Shown here piece by piece: positions 56,118 through 64,000 of a stretch of 64,000 nt of DNA. This DNA comes from Plotosus lineatus (taxonomy: Eukaryota > Chordata > Actinopteri > Siluriformes > Plotosidae). The notes below the pieces were generated by a model. That model was given only the letters and a program-made list of their open reading frames with translations, searched no databases and had not been told where the DNA came from. Location of the stretch: assembly GCA_024760905.1 (NCBI GenBank), contig CM045731.1:54139001-54203000 (forward strand), in the 5' to 3' direction. Within the stretch, counting starts at the first letter, position 1. Each line of letters starts with the position of its first letter. A program made the position numbers and the translations under genes.

Positions 56118-56275
56118 AAGTAATTGGCTATTCCTAATTTCCCCAGGTGTGTGTATGTGTGCGTGTGCGCGCGCGCGCGTGTGTGTGTGTGTGTGTGTGT
56201 GTGTTGTCACTGATGGACTTGGCAAGCTGTTCAGGGTTCACTCAGTGTCGGCTGAGATAGGTTCCAGACACAATA
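56118..56275 (+). mobile_element. SINE-B fragment with GT/GC expansion
   Basis: AATTGGCTATTCCTAATTTC, GTGTGCGCGCGCGCG tract (56150-56204), then GGCAAGCTGTTCAGGGTTCA. Confidence 0.65.
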
Positions 56276-56454
56276 AAATTTTAAAAATGTAATTAAATTT
56301 GTTTTAAAAATGTAAAAAATTCCTAAAAAAAAAAAACAAAAACAAAAATTAAATGTGGCGACAATATTAAATTCTTTTACAATTCAGTATTTTTACAAAA
56401 CAGTATTTTTAGACTATATGACCGATAACTAGCGACAAATAACTAGCGGAGGAG

Positions 56455-56613
56455 GCATGTTGAATGGTTTTGTGTGTGTGTGTGTGTGTGTAGGTAGGTA
56501 GGTTGGCCCTGCGAGGGCCTGGTGAGCTGGTCAGGGTGTACCAAGATGGGAACAAGCCTCCTCTCAACCCTGATTAGGGTTAAACAGTTTATTTGGAAAA
56601 TGAGTGAATAAAT
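56455..56613 (+). mobile_element. SINE-B tail fragment with GT expansion
   Basis: GAATGGTTTTGTGTGTG, CGAGGGCCTGGTGAGCTGGT and GGGTTAAACAGTTTATTTGG. Confidence 0.7.
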
Positions 56614-56679
56614 AATTAATTAGCATCCATGACAGAGAAAAAAAAATCACTTGCTCATTATATGGTTTGCTAATGTCCT

Positions 56680-56796
56680 TAATGATACTACTAGGGCTGC
56701 GAGGAAGCTGGAGCCTATCCCAGCCATGACTGGGCGAAGAGAAGGTACACCTTGGAACAGTTCACCAGTCCACAGCAGGGCAACACACCACCGTGT
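56680..56796 (-). mobile_element. SINE-B tail fragment
   Basis: Reverse of CATGGCTGGGATAGGCTCC and TGGACTGGTGAACTGTTCC; 176 bp before the last coding exon. Confidence 0.7.
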
Positions 56797-56891
56797 ATGA
56801 TTTTGATTGACTGATGCATGAGATGAGAAGTACAATTAAACCTGAAGGTGACACGAAATGAGCCCTGTGTATTAACAGTATAGGAACACAG

Positions 56892-56893
<2 letters not shown>

Positions 56894-56932
<39 letters not shown>
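56894..56932. repeat. (GT)n just before the last exon
   Basis: GT repeat ending 40 bp upstream of the exon 5 acceptor. Confidence 0.95.
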
Positions 56933-56933
<1 letters not shown>

Positions 56934-56971
56934 CATTGATAAAATATGCTGCTTTTTGTTGTCTTCTTTAG

Positions 56972-57019
56972 GAAGCAGAGACCCCTCGCAGTGTTCTGGA
57001 GGAGATTGGACTCACTTAA
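56972..57019 (+). CDS. ap1s2: ap1s2 coding exon 5, C-terminus and stop
   Basis: The acceptor GTCTTCTTTAG (ending 56971) is followed by fifteen codons, EAETPRSVLEEIGLT, and TAA at 57017-57019. The tail distinguishes sigma-1B from sigma-1A and sigma-1C and completes 157 residues. It lies 22.8 kb downstream of exon 4, between a GT repeat upstream and a CA repeat starting 23 bp after the stop. Phase 0 on both sides allows the 9-nt microexon to be used or skipped. Confidence 0.96.
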   Translation, partial: EAETPRSVLEEIGLT

Positions 57020-57041
57020 ACTACTGAGAAGGACACAGTGT

Positions 57042-57097
<56 letters not shown>

Positions 57098-57520
57098 TAA
57101 TGTAGCACTGTACAAATTCATCAGGAACACACACACACATATTGTAGCACTGTACAGATTCATCAGGAACACACATCCACACACACACACACTCTTTTCC
57201 TCACCTTAACTCAGCCTTAAGATCAGCTCAAGTTTACACTCAGTATTGAACTAGTTCATCTCTCACCATCTCTGTTTGTTTCTGATCATCACCAGGAAAC
57301 ATGGTGTGTTCATACAGAAACCGTATTTTAGAACTTTATCAGTGTTCTACTGAATCACAGCACGGAAACAGGAAGCGCAAAATCCAACCAAAAAGGTTTG
57401 CGTTAATATTCCGGACGGAGATCAGAGCTTCTTTTGTTGTGCTCAGGAGAGGCGTGTGGTGTTCCAGGAACCGGATCTTCTTTTTTTTTTTCAGGCTTGA
57501 AAAGGGAAATTCTTTGAAAG
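57020..57520 (+). other. ap1s2: ap1s2 3' UTR, proximal part
   Basis: Sequence directly after the stop. It carries a CA repeat (about 57042-57092), then two diverged copies of a roughly 41-bp unit containing TGTAGCACTGTACA (57101-57185), another CA tract and apparently unique sequence up to a SINE-B that starts near 57526. No poly(A) signal is convincing before the SINE. Confidence 0.5.
57042..57092. repeat. (CA)n just after the stop codon
   Basis: CA repeat in the 3' UTR, inverse of the GT tract on the other side of the exon. Confidence 0.95.
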
Positions 57521-57525
57521 TGGAA

Positions 57526-57855
57526 TTGGATGTTGGTGGCACGTCCGCCTCATAGCAAGAAGGTCCTGGGTTCAAGTCCCAGTTGGGGTGTTTCTGTGTG
57601 GAGTTTGCATGTTCTCCCCGTGCCTGCGTGGGTTTTCTCTGGGTGCTCCGCTTTCCTCCCACAGTCCATAGACATGCACAGTGGGTTAATTGGCTGTTCC
57701 AAATCACCTCTAGGTGTGAGTGTGAATGATTGTGTGAGTGATGGCCTGGCGAGCTGTCCAGAGTGGACCTGCCCTCGCCCAGAGTCGGCTGACATGGGCT
57801 CCAGCCTTCCCCACAATAATTAGGGTTAAACGGTTCAGAAAATGAACGTAATCGG
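57526..57855 (+). mobile_element. SINE-B, complete
   Basis: GTTGGTGGCACGTCCGCCTC head, GGTCCTGGGTTCAAGTCCCA B box, CACAGTCCATAGACATGCAC, TGATGGCCTGGCGAGCTGTC, TTAGGGTTAAACGGTTCAGA tail. The best-preserved family B copy in the window. Confidence 0.92.
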
Positions 57856-57904
57856 ATGTTAAGACACTTTTTAAATTATTTACAATATTGAATTAAATTA
57901 AATT

Positions 57905-57929
57905 AATTCAAAAACAGTGTGAATGGTTT

Positions 57930-57960
<31 letters not shown>

Positions 57961-58086
57961 GTGTGTGGGGGGGGGTGGCCCTACGATGGTCAGGACGGTT
58001 TGTGCAGGGTGTACATCGTATCCATGCCAGCTGATATAGCCTTTCCACGACCCTATTAGGAATAAATAGTTCAGTAGTGAGTGAGT
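57905..58086 (+). mobile_element. SINE-B tail with GT expansion
   Basis: GTGTGAATGGTTTTGTGTG, GT tract to 57966, CAGGGTGTACATCGT and AATAAATAGTTCAGTAGTGA end. Confidence 0.7.
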
Positions 58087-58087
58087 G

Positions 58088-58430
58088 AGCGGCACAATGG
58101 TGCAGTGCTTAGCACCACCGCCTCACAGCGGGAAGGTCTGGGTTCAAGTCCCGGGCTTGGTTCAGTATAAAGTTTGCATGATCTCCTTGTGCTTGTGTGG
58201 GTTTCCTCCAGGTACTCTCGTGTCCTCTGACAGTCCAAAAACATGCATGGCAGGAGAAATGGCTGTTCCAAATTACCCCTGTGTGTAAGTGTGAAAGGTT
58301 GTGTGTTGCCTTGTGATGGCCTGGTGAGCTGTTCAGGGTGCACCCCACCCTTGGCCAGAGTTGGCTGAGATGGGCGTCAGCCTCCCTGCGACTGTAATTA
58401 GGATAAAGTGGCTATGGAAATGAGTGAGAG
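58088..58430 (+). mobile_element. SINE-B, complete
   Basis: GAGCGGCACAATGGTGCAGT head, GGGTTCAAGTCCCGGG B box, ACAGTCCAAAAACATGCATG, TGATGGCCTGGTGAGCTGTT, AATTAGGATAAAGTGGC tail. Lies head to tail behind the previous copy. Confidence 0.9.
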
Positions 58431-58811
58431 AATACTTAATTATTAAATATAAATCATTATATTAATTGTTTTTAAAAGAATCTATGATTACTCTAAATTC
58501 TTTGTTAAATAAATTATGGATCTGCGCTTTATAAAATGGAATGAAGAAAAGCCCAGAAGTGCACCTTAAACATTTTTATAGGTACCATGTTAGCCTGCAG
58601 CAGGAATTAAAAGAATTGATTTACTGGCCAGGTACACCAGATAAACAAAAAGAGAAATGGATTCGTTCACAAAACCAAAGAGAAAATGATTTGCTTTCTA
58701 TCCGGTCACATGATGTTCCATCAGCAATGTTTTATTTCATTTCGGTTGCATCAGAAAGCACAAGAGGCATATCATCTTCCCCGTGCTGAATGTCCACGAT
58801 CGATTGATGTG

Positions 58812-59295
58812 GGTTTATGTGCCACTGTGGTGTAGCGGTCAGCACGTCTGCCTCACAGCAAAAAGCTCCTGGGTTCCAATCCCAGGCTGTCTGCAGTTTG
58901 CATGGTCTCCCTGCACTTACATCTGGTTCATTCAGATTCTTTGGTTTCCTTATACGGTCCAAACACATCCACGTTAGGCTGACTGGCTGTTCAAATTGCC
59001 CCTAGCTGTGAGAGGGACTGTGAATAGTTGTGTGCTTTTTATTCAGAGCAAGAAGGCCCAGGGTTCAAGACCCGGCCTCGGTGACGGTGTTTCTGTCTGC
59101 ATGTTCTCCAGGTCCTACTCCAGGTGCACATGAAGATAACTGGTTGTAACTAGGTGTGAGTGTGAATGGTTGTGTATGTGGGGTCTGCAATGGACTTGCG
59201 AATTGTTCAGAATGTACCTCGCCTTTGTTCGAGAGTTGGCTGAGATAGGCGCCAGCATCCCTGCAACAGTGATAAGAATATGGGCTCTAGAGTGG
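58812..59295 (+). mobile_element. two SINE-B copies in tandem
   Basis: First copy from GTGCCACTGTGGTGTAGCGG to about 59040; second from AGAGCAAGAAGGCCCAGGGT with B box GGGTTCAAGACCC to about 59295, missing part of its middle. Confidence 0.75.
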
Positions 59296-59695
59296 TGCCA
59301 CGACAAGGTACTGTACGTGACTATTAACCCGGCGATCACAAGTTTGAATCCGGGTTAAAGCCACAGCCTTCCATAGCCAAGATCCATAGGAGCTAATTGG
59401 CCAAGCTCCCATGGGAGGGAGGGACGGTGTACACCCACTTCCATGTCACTCACTCACAGCGATATTTGTACACGGGGGCAAATAGCGCTTTCCCTACGGG
59501 TGTGTTAGACCGCTCCTAAATATGCATACACCGCTGTTCGAAAAGAGGTGGGTGTCTAGCATTGCACGGAATGGCTTTTGCACACTTTCACCACTCCCTC
59601 ATCGGTGGTGGTCTTGTGATGGGGAAGGTAATACCTGATGAGGGGGAATTGGATACGAATGAACTTAGGGAGAAAACGTGTAAAAGTCCGAAAAA
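59283..59695 (+). mobile_element. SINE-C, longest copy
   Basis: AACCCGGCGATCACAAGTTT and GAATCCGGGTT form the B-box arm; then AGGAGCTAATTGGCCAAGCT, CATACACCGCTGTTCGAAAA and an end GGGGGAATTGGATACGAATG, AGGGAGAAAACGTG. Confidence 0.8.
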
Positions 59696-59930
59696 AGAAA
59701 GAATAAGAATAAGAATAAGTGGATTAAAAAAATGAAAGAATGCAAAGATTTAAATAAATAAATGTGGATTGCACCATGTACACCCCATGGCGATGCTGTC
59801 AATCACTGTCACAGTACATTTAATCCAATTCCGTGATTCAGTTTCTACAGACTTATTCCAAATGACAAACTGCATCTTTAAATGAGTTCAAACAATGCTT
59901 ACTCTGTTTTATACCTTATTTATATTTCTA

Positions 59931-60668
59931 CAGTGGTACCTCACCTTACGAAAGACCCAACAAACGAAAAATCCAAGTTACAAAACGCATTTACTTAAAA
60001 TTTCCGTTTCTGGATACAAAAAAAATTCACGTGACGAAATGTGCCATCTCAAAAATTCAAACAAGTTGCTCTCCCATTGGCTATCTCCGAAAACCCCGGC
60101 CCGCTGGCCTCCCATTGGCTAGGAGGGAGCTGCACCTCCATAATATCCATGATGCTTTTCGTGTGCCTTCGACCAGCTGTTCGTCACAGAGATGTAGCTC
60201 CCTCCCATTGGCTAGGAGGGAGCTGCATCTCCATAATACCCATGATGCTTTTCATGTGCCTTCAACCCATTGTTCGTCACGGAGTTCTAACACGTGTAAA
60301 GGACAGAGTTACTATTGTTTCATGAATTTTTTGAGTGTGATCATTGCAACTTTATATTTCGTCATTCATCATGGGCTCCAAGAAAGTGATTCCCGATGAG
60401 AGTGAAAAGAAGAAGCGGGTTCGTGGCATGCGGTTGAGTGATATCGCAAAGGAATATGGCCGAAACCCATCTACCATCGGTACAATATTGAAGCAGGAGG
60501 CCTTAAAAGGTATACTTTTATAATTTTTAATGGTTTAGGGGATAGTATTGGGGGAGGCCTTGCAACAAATCAGGCATTTTACATGTAAAATGCTTCTCAA
60601 CTTACAAAAAAATCTGGTCACGAAACCACTTGTGGAACGGATTAATTTCGTGAGGTGAGATATGACTG
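59931..60668 (+). mobile_element. Tigger/pogo-like element T9, 738 bp
   Basis: CAGTGGTACCTCACCTTACG at left and, in reverse, CAGTCATATCTCACCTCACG at right, TA on both sides (59929-59930, 60669-60670). Carries a transposase start at 60371. Confidence 0.92.
60371..60519 (+). pseudogene. Tigger transposase N-terminus in T9
   Basis: ATG opens MGSKKVIPDESEKKKRVRGM, then RLSDIAKEYGRNPSTIGTIL and KQEALKG. Same helix-turn-helix domain as at 26744, but the first helix (EVKQEIIKK there) is deleted. A donor-like GGTATAC follows. No catalytic domain. Confidence 0.85.
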
Positions 60669-60857
60669 TATACACACACATCTACAGTATATAATCCTCT
60701 CACTGATCTCCAGTAAAACTGTGATGCTGTGATTTTTGTCTGGGCTGAACAGCCCACAGGATCCCACTTCGTCCCACTTCTCTCCTCCGTCTCGGAAACA
60801 CTTTACACGTTGTGGTTTGACTTAAATTTGTCGTGTTGTGTTTGTGGCTCAATATGG

Positions 60858-60863
60858 AATAAA
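60858..60863 (+). promoter_or_regulatory. candidate distal poly(A) signal of ap1s2
   Basis: AATAAA followed about 25 bp later by a long GT-rich tract (60884-60940), the usual arrangement of signal and downstream element. It follows apparently unique sequence after a DNA transposon. Other AATAAA motifs nearer the stop (58061, within SINE-related sequence) are equally possible, so this is a guess. Confidence 0.25.
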
Positions 60864-60883
60864 ATTTGTTTACACAAAGTGGT

Positions 60884-60884
60884 C

Positions 60885-60937
<53 letters not shown>

Positions 60938-60940
60938 ACA
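60884..60940. repeat. (GT)n microsatellite
   Basis: GT units about 57 bp long. Confidence 0.95.
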
Positions 60941-60944
60941 CACT

Positions 60945-61657
60945 TTAATATCATTCTCTCTATTTCTTCTGGTTGGTGGTGTTGTTGGACAGTTAGGTCT
61001 ACAAGTCCGACTCCTCCATTATTAGCCATCAGAACCTCCTTAAACTTGGTGGACTCGTTCTTGTGGACAGTTATGAGAATACCATAGAGCCTGATGTGTG
61101 ATTTTTCAAACTGACCAAAAAAGTCAGACTGCTCTATGAGGCATAGACGGAATCAAGCAACATTTGGCAACACCATAAGACTCATGATCGTCTTTCATGG
61201 GCCGAGGAAGACTTCTTGTTGGGCATCTATCATCTGTTGGCGTGGCGGTAGCTCCGGGGACTGGGGTCGGAAGTGCACAGGCAGTTGCAGATGAAGCATG
61301 AGACTTTGTTCATTCAGGCAGGGGCAGATGCTGCTCTGTGACAGGCTTCACGGGCTGCAGACAAGTGCAAGCAGCAGTCGGTCTCATAGTAAGAATTTGC
61401 CTTTCTGATCAGGATGTGGGATCGGCGGTTTCACTTTTTTAAACCCGGATGTAGTTTATTGTCAGCTCCGTAATGGACAAAGAAGCTAATTATGACCTAG
61501 GCTGAGGTACAAGGACATGGCTAAGCGTGACATGAAGTGACGTGGTATAGACCACAGTATCTGGCAGCAGAAGATAAACAGTAGAGCAACTTATAGAAAC
61601 ATCATTAAACCAAATCTAGAGCCGTATAACAGTCCGAGTTGCATTGACTGACTGCAG

Positions 61658-61690
<33 letters not shown>

Positions 61691-61858
61691 ACCCAATGAA
61701 CAATTCGTCAAATCTGGATTTTTGGTTTTCAAACTAAAATCTCAATTACTGGTGTTACCAGTGATATATCTGGCTCTACCGTTTACACAGATATACCATC
61801 AGCGTGCAGGTCAATAGTTTGTTAAAATTAAAGTAATAAATAAATACAGCTTTTTATT
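60945..61858. other. downstream sequence without recognised features
   Basis: About 900 bp with a short GA repeat at 61662-61685. Region 61100-61450 is GC-richer, but no frame shows a family signature. Confidence 0.45.
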
Positions 61859-61859
61859 C

Positions 61860-62062
61860 TCAGGTTTCCTCCTACAGTCCAAAAACATGCACATTGACTT
61901 AATTGGCTGTTCCAAATCACCCCTAGGTGTGAGTGCGAACGGTTGTGTGAGTGTAGGCCCTGCAATGGCTTGGCGAGCTGTTCAAGGTGTACCTCACCCG
62001 GAGTCGGCTGAGATGGGTGCCAGCCTCCTTGCGAAACAAGCAAAACAAAGTGGTTGAGTGAT
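61860..62062 (+). mobile_element. SINE-B 3' part
   Basis: CCTACAGTCCAAAAACATGC, CAATGGCTTGGCGAGCTGTT, AGATGGGTGCCAGCCTCC and GTGGTTGAGTGATTAAATG. Confidence 0.8.
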
Positions 62063-62424
62063 TAAATGAACTTTGACCTGTTTTAATTTTTGATAGAAAC
62101 ATAATTGTGTACAGGTGGATTAATCCGTTCATCATCTCCCTGCGTTCCTCCCAAACTACATTCCCATTGCACCCTGTCGCAGTCGTAGCGTTTCTGCTGA
62201 GGTTAAAATGCTGTTGTGTTCAGCTTTCTGTGTTTTTATGATCGCTTCCTCAAGTGGAGTGTAAAATCTGAACTTGCATCTCATCCCAAAGGAAACAATC
62301 ACATCCTCATATCTCCGTTATTCACAGCATGAGGATTTCTTTAGGACAGTAATGTGGCAGCACGATGCTGCACTGCTTCATGAGTCCTCTCACTCACTCA
62401 CTCACTCACTCATCTATCTTCTGA

Positions 62425-62718
62425 ATCCGAGTTAATGCAATAGCTGTCCGTGACCGGGAGTCCATAGGAATTGATTGGCCGAGCTCTCACGGGGGGAGGA
62501 AAGGCATATGCTCACTTCCCTGTCATTCACGGCAATCGTCAGCCAATCACGGGCGTCTGTATGCTCATTCATACAAGGAGGTGGATAGTGCTTCTTAGAT
62601 GTCACAGAGGGGGCGTGTACATGCTTTTGCCCCTCCCTGGTCAGTGGTGTTTGTGTGAGAGGTGATGATACCTGAAGAGTGGGAATTGGATACTAAATTA
62701 GGGAGAAAACGGGAAAAG
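62425..62718 (+). mobile_element. SINE-C copy
   Basis: GAATTGATTGGCCGAGCTCT, GCCAATCACGGGCGTCTGTA and end GAATTGGATACTAAATTAGG with GAGAAAACGGG. Confidence 0.8.
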
Positions 62719-62751
62719 AAAAAGCATTTTTAAAAAGGGAGACCATTACAG

Positions 62752-62935
62752 GGCCGCCATTCATGCTACACTCACACTGGTTAACAGCCAGTTAGCCTAT
62801 TGCGCATGTATTTGGACTGTGGGAGGAAACCGGAGTACCTGGTACCTGGTGGAAACCCACACAAGCTTAGGGGAAACAACACCGAGAGAAGCCTGAGCCT
62901 GGGACTTAAACCCAAAACAATTAATGACTTCGCCA
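62752..62935 (-). mobile_element. SINE-B fragment
   Basis: Reverse of GGTTTAAGTCCCAGGCTC, CACAGTCCAAATACATGCGC and ATGGCGGCCCTGTAATGG. Confidence 0.7.
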
Positions 62936-63481
62936 CCTGTACAAAAAGAAAAGAAAAGAAATCACCTCCATGACACGCTGAGAAAGCATAAACTGTACAA
63001 ATCTTTTTAGGTTTCTTTTTTTACTCATTTCTTTTTCTGTAACATCAATCTTCATGCCTGCTTCATTTAGTTTCGACAGAAATCATCTCTGTCAGTCATT
63101 TCGGAAAATCCTCACTTTTAATCTGCACCTCTAAAAGGCCCTCCTGGGAAATTTCACCACAAGATTGATTCTGGAGTGCTTTAATATCCACCTTCTCAAG
63201 CATCTTCATCCTGACATGAAATGCAAACGGCGTCCCAGAATGGACTACTTCCTAAATCCATCGTAGGACTGACAAGAAATTAAAATCAGCTCCAGTGATT
63301 GGGTTAACATTCACATCCATCGCCAGAATCAGGGCAAACCAGCTCTCTGTGACTTTGAGCGTGGTGGCATCATCATTTGTTTTGGTGCTCTCATGCTTTG
63401 TTCTGGTTTGTCAGTAGACAAAGCAAGCATGGTGCTAATCGCTAGCAGAGAATAAACTTGATATGAGCACATGACTTGCGG

Positions 63482-63672
63482 GCAGTGGTGGCTCAGTGGT
63501 TAAGCTTCTCAATTATTAGTCCAAAAGTTGGTGGTTCAAGCCCCAGTCCCAACAACCTGCCACTGTTGGGCCCTTGAGCAAGGCCCTTAACCCTCAATCA
63601 CTCCGTTTTATAGCAAATGTTAAATGTATGTCACTCTGCATAAGAGTGTTTGATAAATGCTGTAAATGTAAG
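63482..63672 (+). mobile_element. SINE-D, tRNA-derived, complete
   Basis: GGGCAGTGGTGGCTCAGTGG (A box), GGTGGTTCAAGCCCCAG (B box), CCCTTGAGCAAGGCCCTTAA and tail GATAAATGCTGTAAATGTAA. This form is common in fish, especially otophysans. Confidence 0.85.
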
Positions 63673-63759
63673 ACTCAAACTGAACCCTGACTTTAAGCCT
63701 TTAAAGTGAAATGAGTCCCTGAGTCAACAACAAGTGGTGCAAAAATCTTCCACTACTGT

Positions 63760-63885
63760 TCATTGCTCAACCACTCAGTATGAAGTGGGGTCATGGATAG
63801 GCTGGCAGCCATCTCAGCCGACTCTGAATGAGGGTACAGCACACCCCGGACAGCTCTCCAGGCCACCGCTGGGGCAGTGTTCCAT
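63760..63885 (-). mobile_element. SINE-B tail fragment
   Basis: Reverse of CAGCGGTGGCCTGGAGAGCT, GTCGGCTGAGATGGCTGCCA and ACTGAGTGGTTGAGC. Confidence 0.7.
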
Positions 63886-64000
63886 TACCCAGTATCAAAT
63901 TTCAAGTCCTCATGTACCTACCCATGGCAGCTTTAGAATTTCCTTCTTGAACCAAAGTGGTTTTGCGCTGTTGCTGCTCAACATTTGCTTTCTGGGTTTT

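Larger units (their letters stand above)
6545..60880 (+). other. ap1s2: ap1s2 gene: AP-1 clathrin adaptor complex subunit sigma-1B (whole locus)
   Basis: Five exons on the + strand, the first non-coding, encode a 157-residue sigma-1 adaptin. The small subunit packs against gamma-adaptin in the AP-1 heterotetramer (gamma, beta1, mu1, sigma1), which sorts cargo between the trans-Golgi network and endosomes; the gamma/sigma1 pair binds acidic dileucine signals. The joined product starts [19 protein letters not shown] and ends EAETPRSVLEEIGLT, the ending typical of the sigma-1B paralogue; sigma-1A starts MMRF and has a different tail. Length equals that of the human protein. From memory of the mammalian protein I see one conservative change (Ala for Val after GGE in exon 4). 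Introns are 2.7 kb, 24.2 kb, 92 bp and 22.8 kb, all GT-AG. The start of transcription and the 3' end are estimates; coding limits are firm. Confidence 0.95.

Noticed and set aside
9371..57019. Assignment to ap1s1 or ap1s3 instead of ap1s2
   Set aside because: The start [10 protein letters not shown] with [12 protein letters not shown] and the tail EAETPRSVLEEIGLT fit sigma-1B; the sigma-1A tail (EDESPRSVLEEMGLA type) is absent.
61100..61640. GC-richer stretch as a possible retrotransposon or gene fragment
   Set aside because: Six-frame reading gives only short frames without a motif I can name.

Overview
This is a vertebrate, almost certainly teleost, genomic window. The one host gene I can defend is ap1s2, the sigma-1B subunit of the AP-1 clathrin adaptor, on the + strand. 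It is spread over about 50 kb: a non-coding first exon ending at 6665 and coding exons at 9371-9549, 33787-33895, 33988-34125 and 56972-57019. Joined, they give an intact 157-residue protein with every splice site and reading phase consistent. A 9-nt microexon candidate with ideal splice signals at 55021-55029 would add Asp-Ala-Lys just before the last exon. The dense fish-type tRNA SINEs, Tc1-like ends and an RTE LINE fit a ray-finned fish, possibly an otophysan such as a catfish; the species cannot be fixed from this sequence.

Layout. 1-6300 is upstream intergenic DNA: a 5'-truncated RTE LINE, a partial hAT copy, a broken Ty3/gypsy chromovirus with its 3' LTR, and SINEs. 6330-6665 is the promoter (GC boxes, three CCAAT boxes, a TCACGTG E-box) and exon 1. 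Intron 1 (2.7 kb) holds SINEs and a duplicated CT-rich tract. Intron 2 (24.2 kb) is packed with transposons: an RTE LINE, six Tigger/pogo-like DNA elements, a hAT element containing both an inverted RTE insertion and a second hAT element, a Tc1 remnant beside a 5S rRNA fragment, and a full-length but dead RTE of 3.06 kb. Intron 3 is 92 bp. Intron 4 (22.8 kb) holds a ninth Tigger-like element, several SINEs, tandem repeats, a long TA palindrome, an unusual TTCCG-rich terminal-inverted-repeat element, and the microexon. From 57020 on come the 3' UTR and downstream DNA, very rich in SINEs.

How the parts relate. The best signal beyond the gene is a retrotransposon partnership. SINE family A has a tRNA-Glu-like head, a segment shared with the 5' region of the resident RTE, and the 3' tail of that same RTE. 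A 51-bp insertion made of little more than that tail is flanked by a perfect 14-bp target duplication. Four other copies carry the SINE-A head and body joined at one same point to the tail of an unrelated SINE family (B), which suggests a tail-swapped subfamily. Nested insertions with perfect target duplications, plus a paralogous empty site inside the window, allow a relative chronology. Most long reading frames in the window are antisense shadows of the RTE or translated microsatellites.
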